Positions 49,305 through 57,534 of a DNA stretch of 64,000 nt are shown here, piece by piece. Origin of the DNA: Amaricoccus macauensis_A. GTDB taxonomy: Bacteria > Pseudomonadota > Alphaproteobacteria > Rhodobacterales > Rhodobacteraceae. Numbering within the stretch: position 1 is the first letter of the stretch; each line of letters opens with the position of its first letter. Both the position numbers and the translations under genes were made by a program. The stretch lies in contig NZ_JBNAFY010000005.1 of NCBI RefSeq assembly GCF_049800915.1, positions 186,001 through 250,000 of the forward strand, in the 5' to 3' direction. The notes below the pieces were generated by a model. It did no database searches and was not told the DNA's origin. It was given only the letters and a program-made list of their open reading frames with translations.

Positions 49305-50385
49305 ATGTCGGAACAGCGCGGGTTCTTTGATCTGGATGAGCGGTATGCAGCCCTGTCGAAGGCTGGGGATCCGCTGGAGCGTCTCATCGCCGTCATTGAT
49401 TTCGAGATCTTCCGCGCTGAACTCGACGCGGCACTGAAGCGGTCGGATCGATCCAAGGGCGGGCGCCCGCCCTTGGATCCCGTGCGCATGTTCAAGGTTC
49501 TCGTGCTGCAAGCACTTTACGAGCTTTCGGATGCCCAGACGGAATTCCAGATCATGGACCGGCGCACCTTCGGACGATTTCTGGGGATTGATGACGGCGA
49601 CAGGGTTCCTGACGAGACCACGATCTGGCGGTTTCGCGAGGCTCTGGTCCAGGCGGGCGCGGTCGAGAAACTCTTCGTCCGGTTCGATGCGCATCTGAAG
49701 AGCGCGGGGTATCTCGCCATCGGCGGGCAGATCGTCGATGCGAGCATCATCGCGGCCCCCCGCCAGCGGATGACCGACGAGGAGCGCGAGACCGTCAAGG
49801 GTGGCGGTATTCCGGAGGACTGGAAGGCAAAACCAAGGAAACTCGCACAAAAAGACCGCGATGCGCGCTGGACGCTCAAGTGGGGCAAGCGGAAACGCCG
49901 CCCGGACGGGACCATGATGGAGGCGATCGCGACGCCGATCTTCGGCTACAAGTCCCATATCAACATCGACAAGACCCATGGCCTGATCCGGAAGTGGACG
50001 GTGACCGATGCCGCACGCCACGACGGCCGGGAACTTGCGGGGCTGCTCGACAGACAGAACACCGCCTCGGCCGTCTGGGCCGATACCGCCTATCGCTCAC
50101 AGAAGAACGAGAAGCGGATCGCAGGAGCCGGACTGGTCTCGAAGGTCCACTTCCGCCGCGCTCCGGGCAAGGCGCTCACCGCAAACCGCTCACGCGCCAA
50201 CGCCGCCCGCTCGAAAGTCCGCTCCGCGGTCGAGCATCCCTGCGCAGAGCAGAAAAGCCGGATGGGGCTTTTCGTGAGGACCATCGGGATCGCACGCACG
50301 AGCCAAGGCGAAGGTCGGCATGGCCAACATTGCCTTCAACATGAAGCGGCTCGTGCACCTGGAGCGAACCGCGGCTGCCGCATGA
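49305..50385 (+). pseudogene. IS5-family transposase, frameshifted near the C-terminus
   Basis: DDE transposase. MSEQRGFFDLDERYAAL start (ATG at 49305, GGGAG upstream), N-terminal GGRPPLDPVRMFKVLVLQ, and DDE residues in QIVDASIIAAP (Asp), WADTAYRSQKNE (Asp) and EHPCAEQKSRMGL (Glu). At 50291-50299 the sequence reads CGCACGCACG, where relatives need a single copy; this 4-bp tandem duplication shifts the frame after VRTIGIAR. In the other frame the normal end KVGMANIAFNMKRLVHLER follows and stops at 50383-50385. Read without correction, the frame runs on to 50456 with an unrelated tail. Confidence 0.82.
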
Positions 50386-50483
50386 GCCGCTGGACCCGAG
50401 AAGAAGGCCCTTGGCCGTTCAGAATCGGCCTGTCATCGCGGAACATCCAGCCATGACGCTGGCTCGCAGAGGCAAATTGCCGA

Positions 50484-50504
50484 GTTCTTCAGGGTGTTCA
50501 CGTG
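50484..50504 (-). repeat. IS right terminal inverted repeat
   Basis: Inverse complement reads CACGTGAACACCCTGAAGAA; pairs with the left end at 49226. About 100 bp separate it from the restored transposase stop. Confidence 0.75.
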
Positions 50505-50605
50505 ACATCCCTGCCCCTTTCCTGTCCCGTTCTGTGGTTCGGCGGTCCGTCCAGCGCCCCAATGGTGTTTCGCGATCGGCCGGTATGGCAGTGTGTATGT
50601 ATGGT

Positions 50606-50638
50606 TTCCATATCGATTCCATACGGTTTCCATACCCG
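50606..50638. repeat. Array of three 11-bp tandem units, CCATA core
   Basis: Units TTCCATATCGA, TTCCATACGGT and TTCCATACCCG, cores at 50608, 50619 and 50630. It is almost the same as units 2-4 of the array at 3651 (31 bases with one mismatch). An inverted core TATGG at 50600 forms TATGGTTTCCATA with the first unit. It ends 7 bases from the stop of the VOC gene (minus strand) and about 100 bp outside the IS right end. Confidence 0.83.
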
Positions 50639-50645
50639 TCTGGAC

Positions 50646-51062
50646 CTACTCTTCGAAGCCCCAGAGCCGCGGTTCGGCGAACTCGATGGAATTGCCCGCC
50701 GGGTCGCGGACATAGACCGAGCGCGCGCCATTGGGCCACCGGAAATCCGCCTCGATCGCCACCCCCTCCCGCGGAAGGCGCTCCGCGAGTTCGTCGAGCT
50801 CGGCCGCGCTTGCCCCGAAACACATGTGCCCCAAACCGGTTGCCCCATGGGGCGGCACCGGCATGTCCGGGTTGCTCGGCGGCTCGACCGTCAGCGCGGG
50901 ATTGAAGATGAGCAGCATCCCCTCGCCGCACCTGAAGAAGACATGCCGGTCCCCGACCCGCGTGACCTTCTCGAGGCCCAGTACCCCGCCATAGAAGGCT
51001 TCCGCCGCGTCGAGATCGGACGCATAGACCGCCGTTTCCAGAATGCGCGTAAGCCTCGTCAT
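50646..51062 (-). CDS. VOC family (glyoxalase-like) protein
   Basis: 138-residue vicinal-oxygen-chelate protein with paired beta-alpha-beta-beta-beta modules: TRILETAVYASDLDAAEAFY at the start, GLGHMCFGASAAELDELAE in the middle and VRDPAGNSIEFAEP at the end (Glu metal ligand). Metal ligands His (GLGHM) and Glu (SIEF) are seen. Functions range from glyoxalase and fosfomycin-resistance-like enzymes to dioxygenases; none is assigned. It starts 2 bp after the rhomboid stop, so they are probably co-transcribed. Confidence 0.85.
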   Translation of the reverse strand: MTRLTRILETAVYASDLDAAEAFYGGVLGLEKVTRVGDRHVFFRCGEGMLLIFNPALTVEPPSNPDMPVPPHGATGLGHMCFGASAAELDELAERLPREGVAIEADFRWPNGARSVYVRDPAGNSIEFAEPRLWGFEE

Positions 51063-51064
51063 CC

Positions 51065-51772
51065 TCAGTCCCCCTCCCCGTTCCAGGAGCGGCGGCGACG
51101 CTCGGCCCGTTCCGCCCGCTCGCGCATGGTCAGCTGGCGCTCCAGCAGCGCCCCGACGAAGAGCCCGGCAAGAAACCCGCCCAGATGCGCCTCCCAGGCC
51201 AGCATCCCGCCAAGCCCGAAATAGAAGGCCACGTTGAGCCCCGCAAGCACGACCACCCGCATCACGATGGGCTGCACCGAGACACCGGCAAGCCTGTGCC
51301 GCCGCCAGTCCCAGGCAACCCAGAGCCCGAGAAAGGCAAAGACCGCCCCCGACGCACCGACCATCGGATAGGGCCCGCTCGCGATCAGCGCATAGGCCGC
51401 CCCGCCGCCCAGCGCGCCGAGCAGAAAGAGCGGCAGGATCACCTTCGGACTGTAGGCCATTTCGACGAACCGCCCGAGTGCCAGAAGAATCGTCGTGTTC
51501 ATCGCCATGTGGAGAAAGCTGCCATGCAGGAAGGCATGGCTCACGAACATCACCACGGGCTGCCCCGCATAGACGGGCCGATAGCTGCCATCGAGCAGCC
51601 CGGTCCAGAAGGCGCCCAGCGCGAAGGCACTGATCCTCAGGTCCGGATCGAACAGGATGCCCCTGTCGGAGAGCGAAAGCACGATCTCGATCACCGCGAT
51701 GATCCCGGCAAGACCGATCAGAACCTTGGGCAAGGGAGTGTAGGGGCTGTTGACCGGAACTGGATTTCTCAA
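51065..51772 (-). CDS. Rhomboid family intramembrane serine protease
   Basis: 235 residues with six or more helices. Catalytic dyad Ser141 in GASGAVFAF and His196 in EAHLGGFLAG; oxyanion-hole His88/Asn92 in HMAMNTT. No ATG gives a full-length family start; the TTG at 51772 (followed by RNPVPVNSPY) is the best candidate, with only a weak ribosome binding site. The open frame extends far upstream without similarity. Substrates unknown. It precedes the VOC gene and diverges from the DUF2237 gene (277 bp). Confidence 0.87.
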   Translation of the reverse strand: MRNPVPVNSPYTPLPKVLIGLAGIIAVIEIVLSLSDRGILFDPDLRISAFALGAFWTGLLDGSYRPVYAGQPVVMFVSHAFLHGSFLHMAMNTTILLALGRFVEMAYSPKVILPLFLLGALGGGAAYALIASGPYPMVGASGAVFAFLGLWVAWDWRRHRLAGVSVQPIVMRVVVLAGLNVAFYFGLGGMLAWEAHLGGFLAGLFVGALLERQLTMRERAERAERRRRSWNGEGD

Positions 51773-52049
51773 TGTCTGCTCGCTTGCTGGCGGCGTGCCG
51801 ACCCGGAGGCCGTGCCGCGTTCCGGGCCTCCTGCGGCCCTTCCCCGAGATGTAGCCCCCCACACGGCCCGGGGCAATTGCAGCAGCCCCTTCAGGCAGCC
51901 GACCGACCCCATGCGCAGGGATCTCGACCTTGCGCCGGTGGACAGGCCCGGCTATCCGGCGCAAAATGGCGTCAATGGCGAGGAACAGACCGGCGTGCAG
52001 GGGCGCCCCGGTCACATTTTCCGATTCGTGCGCCAACGGGGGGGAACAC

Positions 52050-52469
52050 ATGAAGCAGACCATGATGGAAGACAGCCTCAATGTCTTCGGCGAACGGCTG
52101 AAACCCTGCGGCTTCGATCCCAAGACCGGGTTCTTTCGTGATGGCTGCTGCAACACCGGCCCGGAGGACAGGGGAAAGCACGTGGTCTGTGTCCGGATCA
52201 CCGAGACATTCCTCGCCTTCTCCAGCAGCCGCGGCAACGACCTCGCGACACCCCGGCCCGAGTTCGGCTTTCCCGGACTGCGCGAAGGGGATCGCTGGTG
52301 CCTCTGTGCCGCGCGCTGGAAGGAGGCGTGGGAGGCCGGCTGCGCCCCGCGCGTGATACTCGCCTCGACCCATCTGTCCGTGCTCCAGACGGTGCCCTTC
52401 AAGGTTCTCGAGGAATACGCCATCGTCCCGCCACCCAGGCGGAACACGGGTCGAACGGTCACGGACTGA
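52050..52469 (+). CDS. DUF2237 family protein
   Basis: 139-residue protein matching DUF2237: NVFGERLKPCGFDPKTGFFR, DGCCNTGPEDRGKHVVC, TETFLAFSSSRGNDLATPRP and LREGDRWCLCAARWKEAWEA. Conserved Cys residues (CGF, DGCC, WCLC) suggest metal or redox chemistry, but no function is established. ATG at 52050 follows GGGGGA; the open frame upstream is read-through. It lies 77 bp before the glycosyltransferase gene on the same strand. Confidence 0.85.
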   Translation: MKQTMMEDSLNVFGERLKPCGFDPKTGFFRDGCCNTGPEDRGKHVVCVRITETFLAFSSSRGNDLATPRPEFGFPGLREGDRWCLCAARWKEAWEAGCAPRVILASTHLSVLQTVPFKVLEEYAIVPPPRRNTGRTVTD

Positions 52470-52546
52470 GACCCGCCCGCCCCCATCTTGCCGTTCAAGG
52501 TTGATTAGGACTTTTCGCTCAAATTCCGGCCGTCAGGTTTGCGAGT

Positions 52547-54532
52547 ATGAGTATGGCAGGGATTCTGCCCCTTTCCGCCGGATTGAGAGCGAAATCGACC
52601 GGGTCCGGGCAGCGTGTCCGGATCGGGGACCATCTCGTGCAATCCGGCGCGCTGAGTGAAGCGGTCCTGCTCGATGCGCTCGAAGACCAGAAGCGCCAGG
52701 ATCAGAAACTCGGGCGCATCCTGATTGCCAATCGCGCCATCTCAGACGACGATCTGCTCGATGCGCTGTCCAACCAGACCGGGCTCGGCCGCGTCGATCT
52801 CGCGCAAAAACCCTGCGACCCGCAGCTTTTCGGCGATATCGACCCCTATCTCTGCCTCGAACTCGATGCCGCCCCCTGGCGGCTCGTGGGCGACATCCTG
52901 ACAATCGTGATCGCGAACCCCGAAGCCGTTCCCCGCGTCGTGGAGGCCTTGGGGAGCCAGGATTATCACGTCACCTTCGCCCTCGCGCCCCCGGCCCAGA
53001 TCCGGGACCAGATCATCCGCAACTGCGCGGGCCGGATGCGCGTCGATGCCCGCACCCGCTGCCCCGAAGCGCTGAGTTGCCGCGGCTGGACCCAGGCCGT
53101 GCAGAAGAGCCGCAGCCTGCGCGCGATACTGATCGCCATGGCCGCCGCCGCGGCATTCCACCCCGCCTTCGCACTTCAGATCGTGATGGTCTGGATCCTG
53201 ATCGCCAATTCCGCCACCATGGGTCTGCGGCTCGTGGCGCTCTTCACCCGCGCTACGCGGACCCGCGTCGATCTCGGCGCAGCGGAGACGAGCGAGCCGG
53301 ATCTGCCGCCCCCTTCATCCCTTGCACCCCACCAGAAACTGCCGCGCGTATCGATCCTCGTGCCGCTTCTGCGCGAGGAAGCCGTGGCGCAAAGCCTGCT
53401 CTCCGCGCTCAGGGCGATGGACTACCCGGCTGCCCTGCTCGACATAAAGCTCGTGCTGGAGGAGGACGACGACCAGACCCGCGCCGCCATCGCCCGCGCC
53501 GATCTGCCCCCGACCATCGAGGTGCTCGTGGTCCCCAATGACGGGCTCAAGACCAAACCGCGCGCGATGAACTATGCGCTTCCCTTCTGCCTGGGCGAGA
53601 TCGTCGGCATCTACGACGCCGAGGATCACCCCGAACCGGGCCAGATCCGCAAGGTTGTCGAACACCTGAAATCCGCCCCGCGTGACGTGGCCTGCGTCCA
53701 GGGCTTCCTCGATTTCTACAATCCGCGGGAAAACTGGATCTCGCGCTGCTTCACCCTTGAATACGCGATCTGGTTTCGCGTCGTGCTCCTGGGCGTGCAG
53801 CGCCTGGGCATCCCGATCCCGCTCGGCGGCACCACGGTCTTCTTCCGCCGCGCACTGCTGGAGCGGATCGGTGGCTGGGACGCGCACAACGTCACTGAAG
53901 ACGCCGATCTCGGCATGCGGCTCGCGCGCTTCGGCTACCGCTGCGAAATGGTCAAGACAACGACCATGGAGGAGGCCAACTGCCGCCCGCTCAACTGGAT
54001 TCGTCAACGCTCACGCTGGCTCAAGGGCTACGCGATCACCTGGGCCACCCACATGCGCCAGCCCCGCGCCCTTCTCTCCGACCTCGGATGGCGCGGCTTT
54101 CTCGGCTTCCAGGTGCTGTTTCTGGGCGCGATGACATCCTATCTCTCGCTGCCGCTCTTCTGGGCGATCCTGATCGGCTCGGCGGGCTTCGGTTTCGCTT
54201 TCTGGGAAAGCTATCCGCAATGGATGCTGACCGCCTTCTTCGCCTCCATGATCATGGGCCAGGTGGTCATGCTCGTCTCGGGCATCGTCGCCGCTCTCGA
54301 CACGAGGCGCCCCTACCTGATCCCCTGGATCCTCACGCTCTTCGCCTACTGGCCGCTCGGAGCCATCGCCGCCTACCGCGCCGTGGGAGAGATCTTCTCG
54401 CGCCCGAGCTACTGGCACAAGACCGACCACGGCCACAGCTCCGTCGCCGCCCCCACCCCGATCGCGCCGGAACTCTTCAGACCTCGCGTTGTATGGCCTC
54501 CGTCAGAAGCCGGGTCTCGAAAGCCTGACTGA
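52547..54532 (+). CDS. Membrane GT2 glycosyltransferase with N-terminal MshEN-like domain
   Basis: 661 residues. Residues 25-77 contain two tandem MshEN-type motifs, RIGDHLVQSGALSEAVLLDA (to Gln48) and KLGRILIANRAISDDDLLDA (to Gln77), the c-di-GMP-binding pattern of MshE and NfrB. A BcsA-like GT2 domain (about 260-480) follows: YDAEDHPEPGQI (DxD), TEDADLGMRL and QRSRWLKGY, all catalytic motifs present. Helices lie at about 193-220 and in the last 150 residues. The likely role is a polysaccharide synthase regulated by c-di-GMP. Its 3' end overlaps the convergent GntR gene by 56 bp. Confidence 0.88.
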   Translation: MSMAGILPLSAGLRAKSTGSGQRVRIGDHLVQSGALSEAVLLDALEDQKRQDQKLGRILIANRAISDDDLLDALSNQTGLGRVDLAQKPCDPQLFGDIDPYLCLELDAAPWRLVGDILTIVIANPEAVPRVVEALGSQDYHVTFALAPPAQIRDQIIRNCAGRMRVDARTRCPEALSCRGWTQAVQKSRSLRAILIAMAAAAAFHPAFALQIVMVWILIANSATMGLRLVALFTRATRTRVDLGAAETSEPDLPPPSSLAPHQKLPRVSILVPLLREEAVAQSLLSALRAMDYPAALLDIKLVLEEDDDQTRAAIARADLPPTIEVLVVPNDGLKTKPRAMNYALPFCLGEIVGIYDAEDHPEPGQIRKVVEHLKSAPRDVACVQGFLDFYNPRENWISRCFTLEYAIWFRVVLLGVQRLGIPIPLGGTTVFFRRALLERIGGWDAHNVTEDADLGMRLARFGYRCEMVKTTTMEEANCRPLNWIRQRSRWLKGYAITWATHMRQPRALLSDLGWRGFLGFQVLFLGAMTSYLSLPLFWAILIGSAGFGFAFWESYPQWMLTAFFASMIMGQVVMLVSGIVAALDTRRPYLIPWILTLFAYWPLGAIAAYRAVGEIFSRPSYWHKTDHGHSSVAAPTPIAPELFRPRVVWPPSEAGSRKPD

Positions 54533-55124
54533 GATGCCGGCGAAGCGCCCCGTTGGCCCCCTCTCCGTCGCGCGCCTCGATGGCGGCCACGATCTCGGCA
54601 TGTTCGTCGAGCGCCTGGGCACTGCGCCCCTCAGCCGAAAGCGAGGTGGTCGCGACAAGCGCAAGCGAGCGGCGCACCATCTCGAGCTGCTGGATCAGGT
54701 AGCGGTTGTGGCTCGCGAGATGGATCTGCCGGTGAAACCGCTTGTTGGCCCGGGCGAGCAGATCGGGCTTGTCCACCAGTTCGCGATCCTGCCGCACCAT
54801 TTCCCACAGCACCCGGATCTCCTCCGGCGCCGCGTGCTGCGCCGCCAGCCGCGCAGCCAGCCCCTCGAGTTCGGCCCGAACCACGTAGAGCTCGCCCAAC
54901 TGCCCGGTGTCGAGCGAGGAAACCACCAGGGACCGCCCGTCGCGCGTCAGCATCGCCTGCGTCTCGAGCCGCTGAAGCGCCTCCCGGATCGGCGTGCGCG
55001 AAACCCCGAACCGCTCCGCCAGCTCCGACTCCACCAGCCGATCGCCGGGGCGGAACTCGCCGCGATCTATGGCCTCCAATACGAGGTTGTAGGCGTCGGT
55101 ATTATGTTGAGGCGCATGCGTCAT
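54477..55124 (-). CDS. GntR-family transcriptional regulator (FCD domain)
   Basis: 215 residues: N-terminal winged helix (GDRLVESELAERFGVSRTPI, residues about 27-46) and an all-helical FCD ligand-binding domain (about 75-205), with likely metal ligands in LARANKRFHRQIHLASHN and the late His HLSQAF. FadR/VanR-type regulators usually sense small organic acids. It is divergent from the pyrimidine nucleotidase gene (112 bp), whose promoter it could control. Its C-terminal codons overlap the end of the glycosyltransferase gene on the other strand. Confidence 0.92.
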   Translation of the reverse strand: MTHAPQHNTDAYNLVLEAIDRGEFRPGDRLVESELAERFGVSRTPIREALQRLETQAMLTRDGRSLVVSSLDTGQLGELYVVRAELEGLAARLAAQHAAPEEIRVLWEMVRQDRELVDKPDLLARANKRFHRQIHLASHNRYLIQQLEMVRRSLALVATTSLSAEGRSAQALDEHAEIVAAIEARDGEGANGALRRHLSQAFETRLLTEAIQREV

Positions 55125-55236
55125 GCACGGAAAGTCATCCCTTGGCGCGGCGCTGTCAACATATCCCTCCGTCCTTGCTTACCGCCGAAGCCCGCAAGCA
55201 TTGAGCCCCGCGCCCTTGTTCACTAAGGATTGAGCC

Positions 55237-55878
55237 ATGACAAAGGCGCGCTTCACCCATATCACCACCTGGGTCTTCGACCTCGACAACACGCTGTACC
55301 CGCCGGAAATGCGCCTGTTCGACCAGATCGAGGCCCGGATGACCGATTACGTCATGCGCGAACTTGGCGTGGACTACCACGAGGCCAATTCCCTGCGCGC
55401 CCGCTACTGGCGCGAGCACGGCACCACGCTCGCCGGCCTGATGCAGAACCACGGACTGGAGCCGGAAGCCTACCTCGCCGAGGTGCATGACATCGACCTG
55501 ACTGCCATGGCGCGCGCCGACGACCTGCGCGAAGCGATCCTCGCCCTCTCGGGCCGCAAGGTGGTCTACACCAACGGCTCGCGCGAACATGCTCGCCGGG
55601 TGATCGCCGCGCGCGGCCTCGAGGGCGTTTTCGACGCGACTTACGGCATCGAGGACGCGGACTACCACCCCAAACCCTCGGAGGCCGCCTTCGCACGTGT
55701 CTTCGCCATCGACGGCTTCGAGACCGGCCGCGCCGCGATGTTCGAGGATGACCCGCGCAACCTCGCCGTGCCGCACGCGCTCGGCATGCGCACGGTACTG
55801 GTCGGACCGGGCGAACCTGCCCCGCATATCCACCACCACACGACCGACCTTGCCGAGTTTCTCGTCCGCCTGATCTAG
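55237..55878 (+). CDS. Pyrimidine 5'-nucleotidase (HAD family)
   Basis: 213-residue HAD hydrolase of the SDT1/pyrimidine 5'-nucleotidase type. Motif I VFDLDNTLYPP (the DNTLY signature), HGTTLAGLMQNHGLEP in the cap, YTNGSREHARRV (motif II), KPSEAAFARV (Lys, motif III) and FEDDPRNL (motif IV). It is expected to dephosphorylate UMP/CMP, feeding nucleoside salvage. ATG at 55237; divergent from gntR. Confidence 0.9.
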   Translation: MTKARFTHITTWVFDLDNTLYPPEMRLFDQIEARMTDYVMRELGVDYHEANSLRARYWREHGTTLAGLMQNHGLEPEAYLAEVHDIDLTAMARADDLREAILALSGRKVVYTNGSREHARRVIAARGLEGVFDATYGIEDADYHPKPSEAAFARVFAIDGFETGRAAMFEDDPRNLAVPHALGMRTVLVGPGEPAPHIHHHTTDLAEFLVRLI

Positions 55879-56082
55879 CCGCCCCCGCAAATCGGCCTGC
55901 GGCAAGCTGCATCTTCCGCGAGCACCTTCTGTTCAGTCTTTCGCCACGCGGCGATTTTCGACAGCCAATTGACGCTCACGCGCTTTCAACTCGTCACGAT
56001 TTTGTCAAACTCGCAAAAATGAGATTTCCGGCGCGCACCGATGGGCGCGGCGCCACAGACAAGAAACACACGAGGGCAAGAC

Positions 56083-57522
56083 ATGACACAGGCCGATCTG
56101 GCTGGAACCGCGATTCCGTCCCACGGAGGCGACGACACGCTGAGCCCCGTCCCGGCGAGCGAGAAGAACTGGGGCTGGTTCGCCATCTTCAACATCTGGG
56201 CCAATGACGTGCAGTCCCTCTTCGGTTACTCGCTGGTGGCCTCGCTCTTCATCTCCTACGGCGTCAGCGGCTGGACGGCCTTCGCCGCACTCATCTTCGC
56301 GGGTCTTGCGGTCATGTTCCTCGTGAACCTCTCAGGTGCGCCGGGCGAGAAATACGGCATCCCCTATCCGGTGCTCGCCCGCGCGAGCCTCGGCACATCC
56401 GGCGCCATGCTGCCCGCCGTCCTGCGATCCGTCGTCGCGGTGTTCTGGTATGGCGTGCAGGTCTATTTCGCCTCCACCGCGCTCTCGCTCCTGATCTATT
56501 CGCTCACCGGCATGTCGGGCGGGCCGGAAATGCTCGGTCTCTCCACCGTCGACTGGATCGCATTCCTCATCGTCTGGGCGTTCCACATCGTCATCTTCTG
56601 GCAGGGCATGGATTGGGTCGAGACCTTCCTCAACATCGCCGGCCCCTTCGTCTACGCGGTGATGATCGGCCTCGTGGTCGTACTCTGGCAGAAATCGGAC
56701 GGGCAACTTCTCTCCCAGGCCCAGACAATCTTCGCCAATCCCGAGGCCACGTTCTGGAGCGAGTTCTCCGGTTTCGTCGCCATCGTCGGCACGATGCTCG
56801 CCTATTTCGCCGCCGTTATGATCAACTTCAGCGATTTCTCCCGCTATGCGAAGAACAAGCGCGCCATGCTGAACGGCAACCTCGCGGGCCTTCCCTTCAA
56901 CATGATCCTCTTCTCGGCCCTCGCCCTGCTCACCACCGCCGGCGCCGCCGTGGTCTATGGCGAGGCGATCATCAACCCGACCGAGATCGTCGAGCGCACC
57001 GACAGCGTGATCCTCGGCATCATCGCGGCCATCACCTTCTTCGCCGCGACCGTGGGCATCAACCTCGTGGCGAACTTCATCCCGGCGGTGAACGGCATCG
57101 CCAGCCTCGCGCCGAAGAAGATCGGCTTCCGGACGGCGGGCCTCATCACCTCGGCCTTCGCGCTGGTGATCGGCGGGCTCTGGACCGCCTTCATCAGCCA
57201 GTTCGGCATCTCGGGCTTCGTCAACACCCTCGGCGCCACGCTCGCCCCGATCTACGGCATCATGATGGTGGACTACTACCTGCTGCGCAAACAGTCGCTC
57301 GACATGACCGCGCTCTACAACCTCGAAGGCGGCAGCTACAGCTATGGCAACGGCTGGAACGAGAAGGCACTCACGGCCTTCGGGATCGCGGCCATCTTCT
57401 CGGTCGCCACGGTCTGGCTGCCGTTCCTGTCCTTCCTCTCGGGCTATGCCTGGGTTCTGGGCGCGATCCTCGGCGCGGTAATCTATCACCGCATTGCCGT
57501 GAAGCCCTCTGCCGCGGCCTGA
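56083..57522 (+). CDS. NCS1-family nucleobase:cation symporter
   Basis: 479-residue membrane protein with 12 helices. NWGWFAIFNIWANDVQSLFG at the start of helix 1, NLSGAPGEKYGIPYPVLARA, FVAIVGTMLAYFAAVMINFSDFS (helix 6) and YGIMMVDYYLLRK at the end are typical of the NCS1 (cytosine, allantoin, hydantoin, uracil) transporters. The start MTQADLAG was chosen for GAGGGCAAG upstream. Neighbouring pyrimidine nucleotidase hints at a nucleobase substrate (inference). Confidence 0.9.
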   Translation: MTQADLAGTAIPSHGGDDTLSPVPASEKNWGWFAIFNIWANDVQSLFGYSLVASLFISYGVSGWTAFAALIFAGLAVMFLVNLSGAPGEKYGIPYPVLARASLGTSGAMLPAVLRSVVAVFWYGVQVYFASTALSLLIYSLTGMSGGPEMLGLSTVDWIAFLIVWAFHIVIFWQGMDWVETFLNIAGPFVYAVMIGLVVVLWQKSDGQLLSQAQTIFANPEATFWSEFSGFVAIVGTMLAYFAAVMINFSDFSRYAKNKRAMLNGNLAGLPFNMILFSALALLTTAGAAVVYGEAIINPTEIVERTDSVILGIIAAITFFAATVGINLVANFIPAVNGIASLAPKKIGFRTAGLITSAFALVIGGLWTAFISQFGISGFVNTLGATLAPIYGIMMVDYYLLRKQSLDMTALYNLEGGSYSYGNGWNEKALTAFGIAAIFSVATVWLPFLSFLSGYAWVLGAILGAVIYHRIAVKPSAAA

Positions 57523-57534
57523 CCGCGCGAGAAA

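Larger units (their letters stand above)
49226..50504. mobile_element. IS5-family insertion sequence, about 1.28 kb
   Basis: Defined by a transposase gene of IS5 type and by terminal inverted repeats: left end CACGTGGACACCCTGAAAAA from 49226, and right end read inward from 50504 CACGTGAACACCCTGAAGAA, 18 of 20 positions identical. The exact outer borders and the target-site duplication are not certain. The element lies between tldD and the VOC gene, and its transposase is frameshifted near the end. A tail of a related transposase is found at 61711-61749. Confidence 0.8.

Noticed and set aside
49269..50456. Transposase read as one intact 395-residue gene
   Set aside because: The last 50 or so residues in that frame do not resemble IS5 transposases, whereas the +1 frame does; hence the frameshift call.
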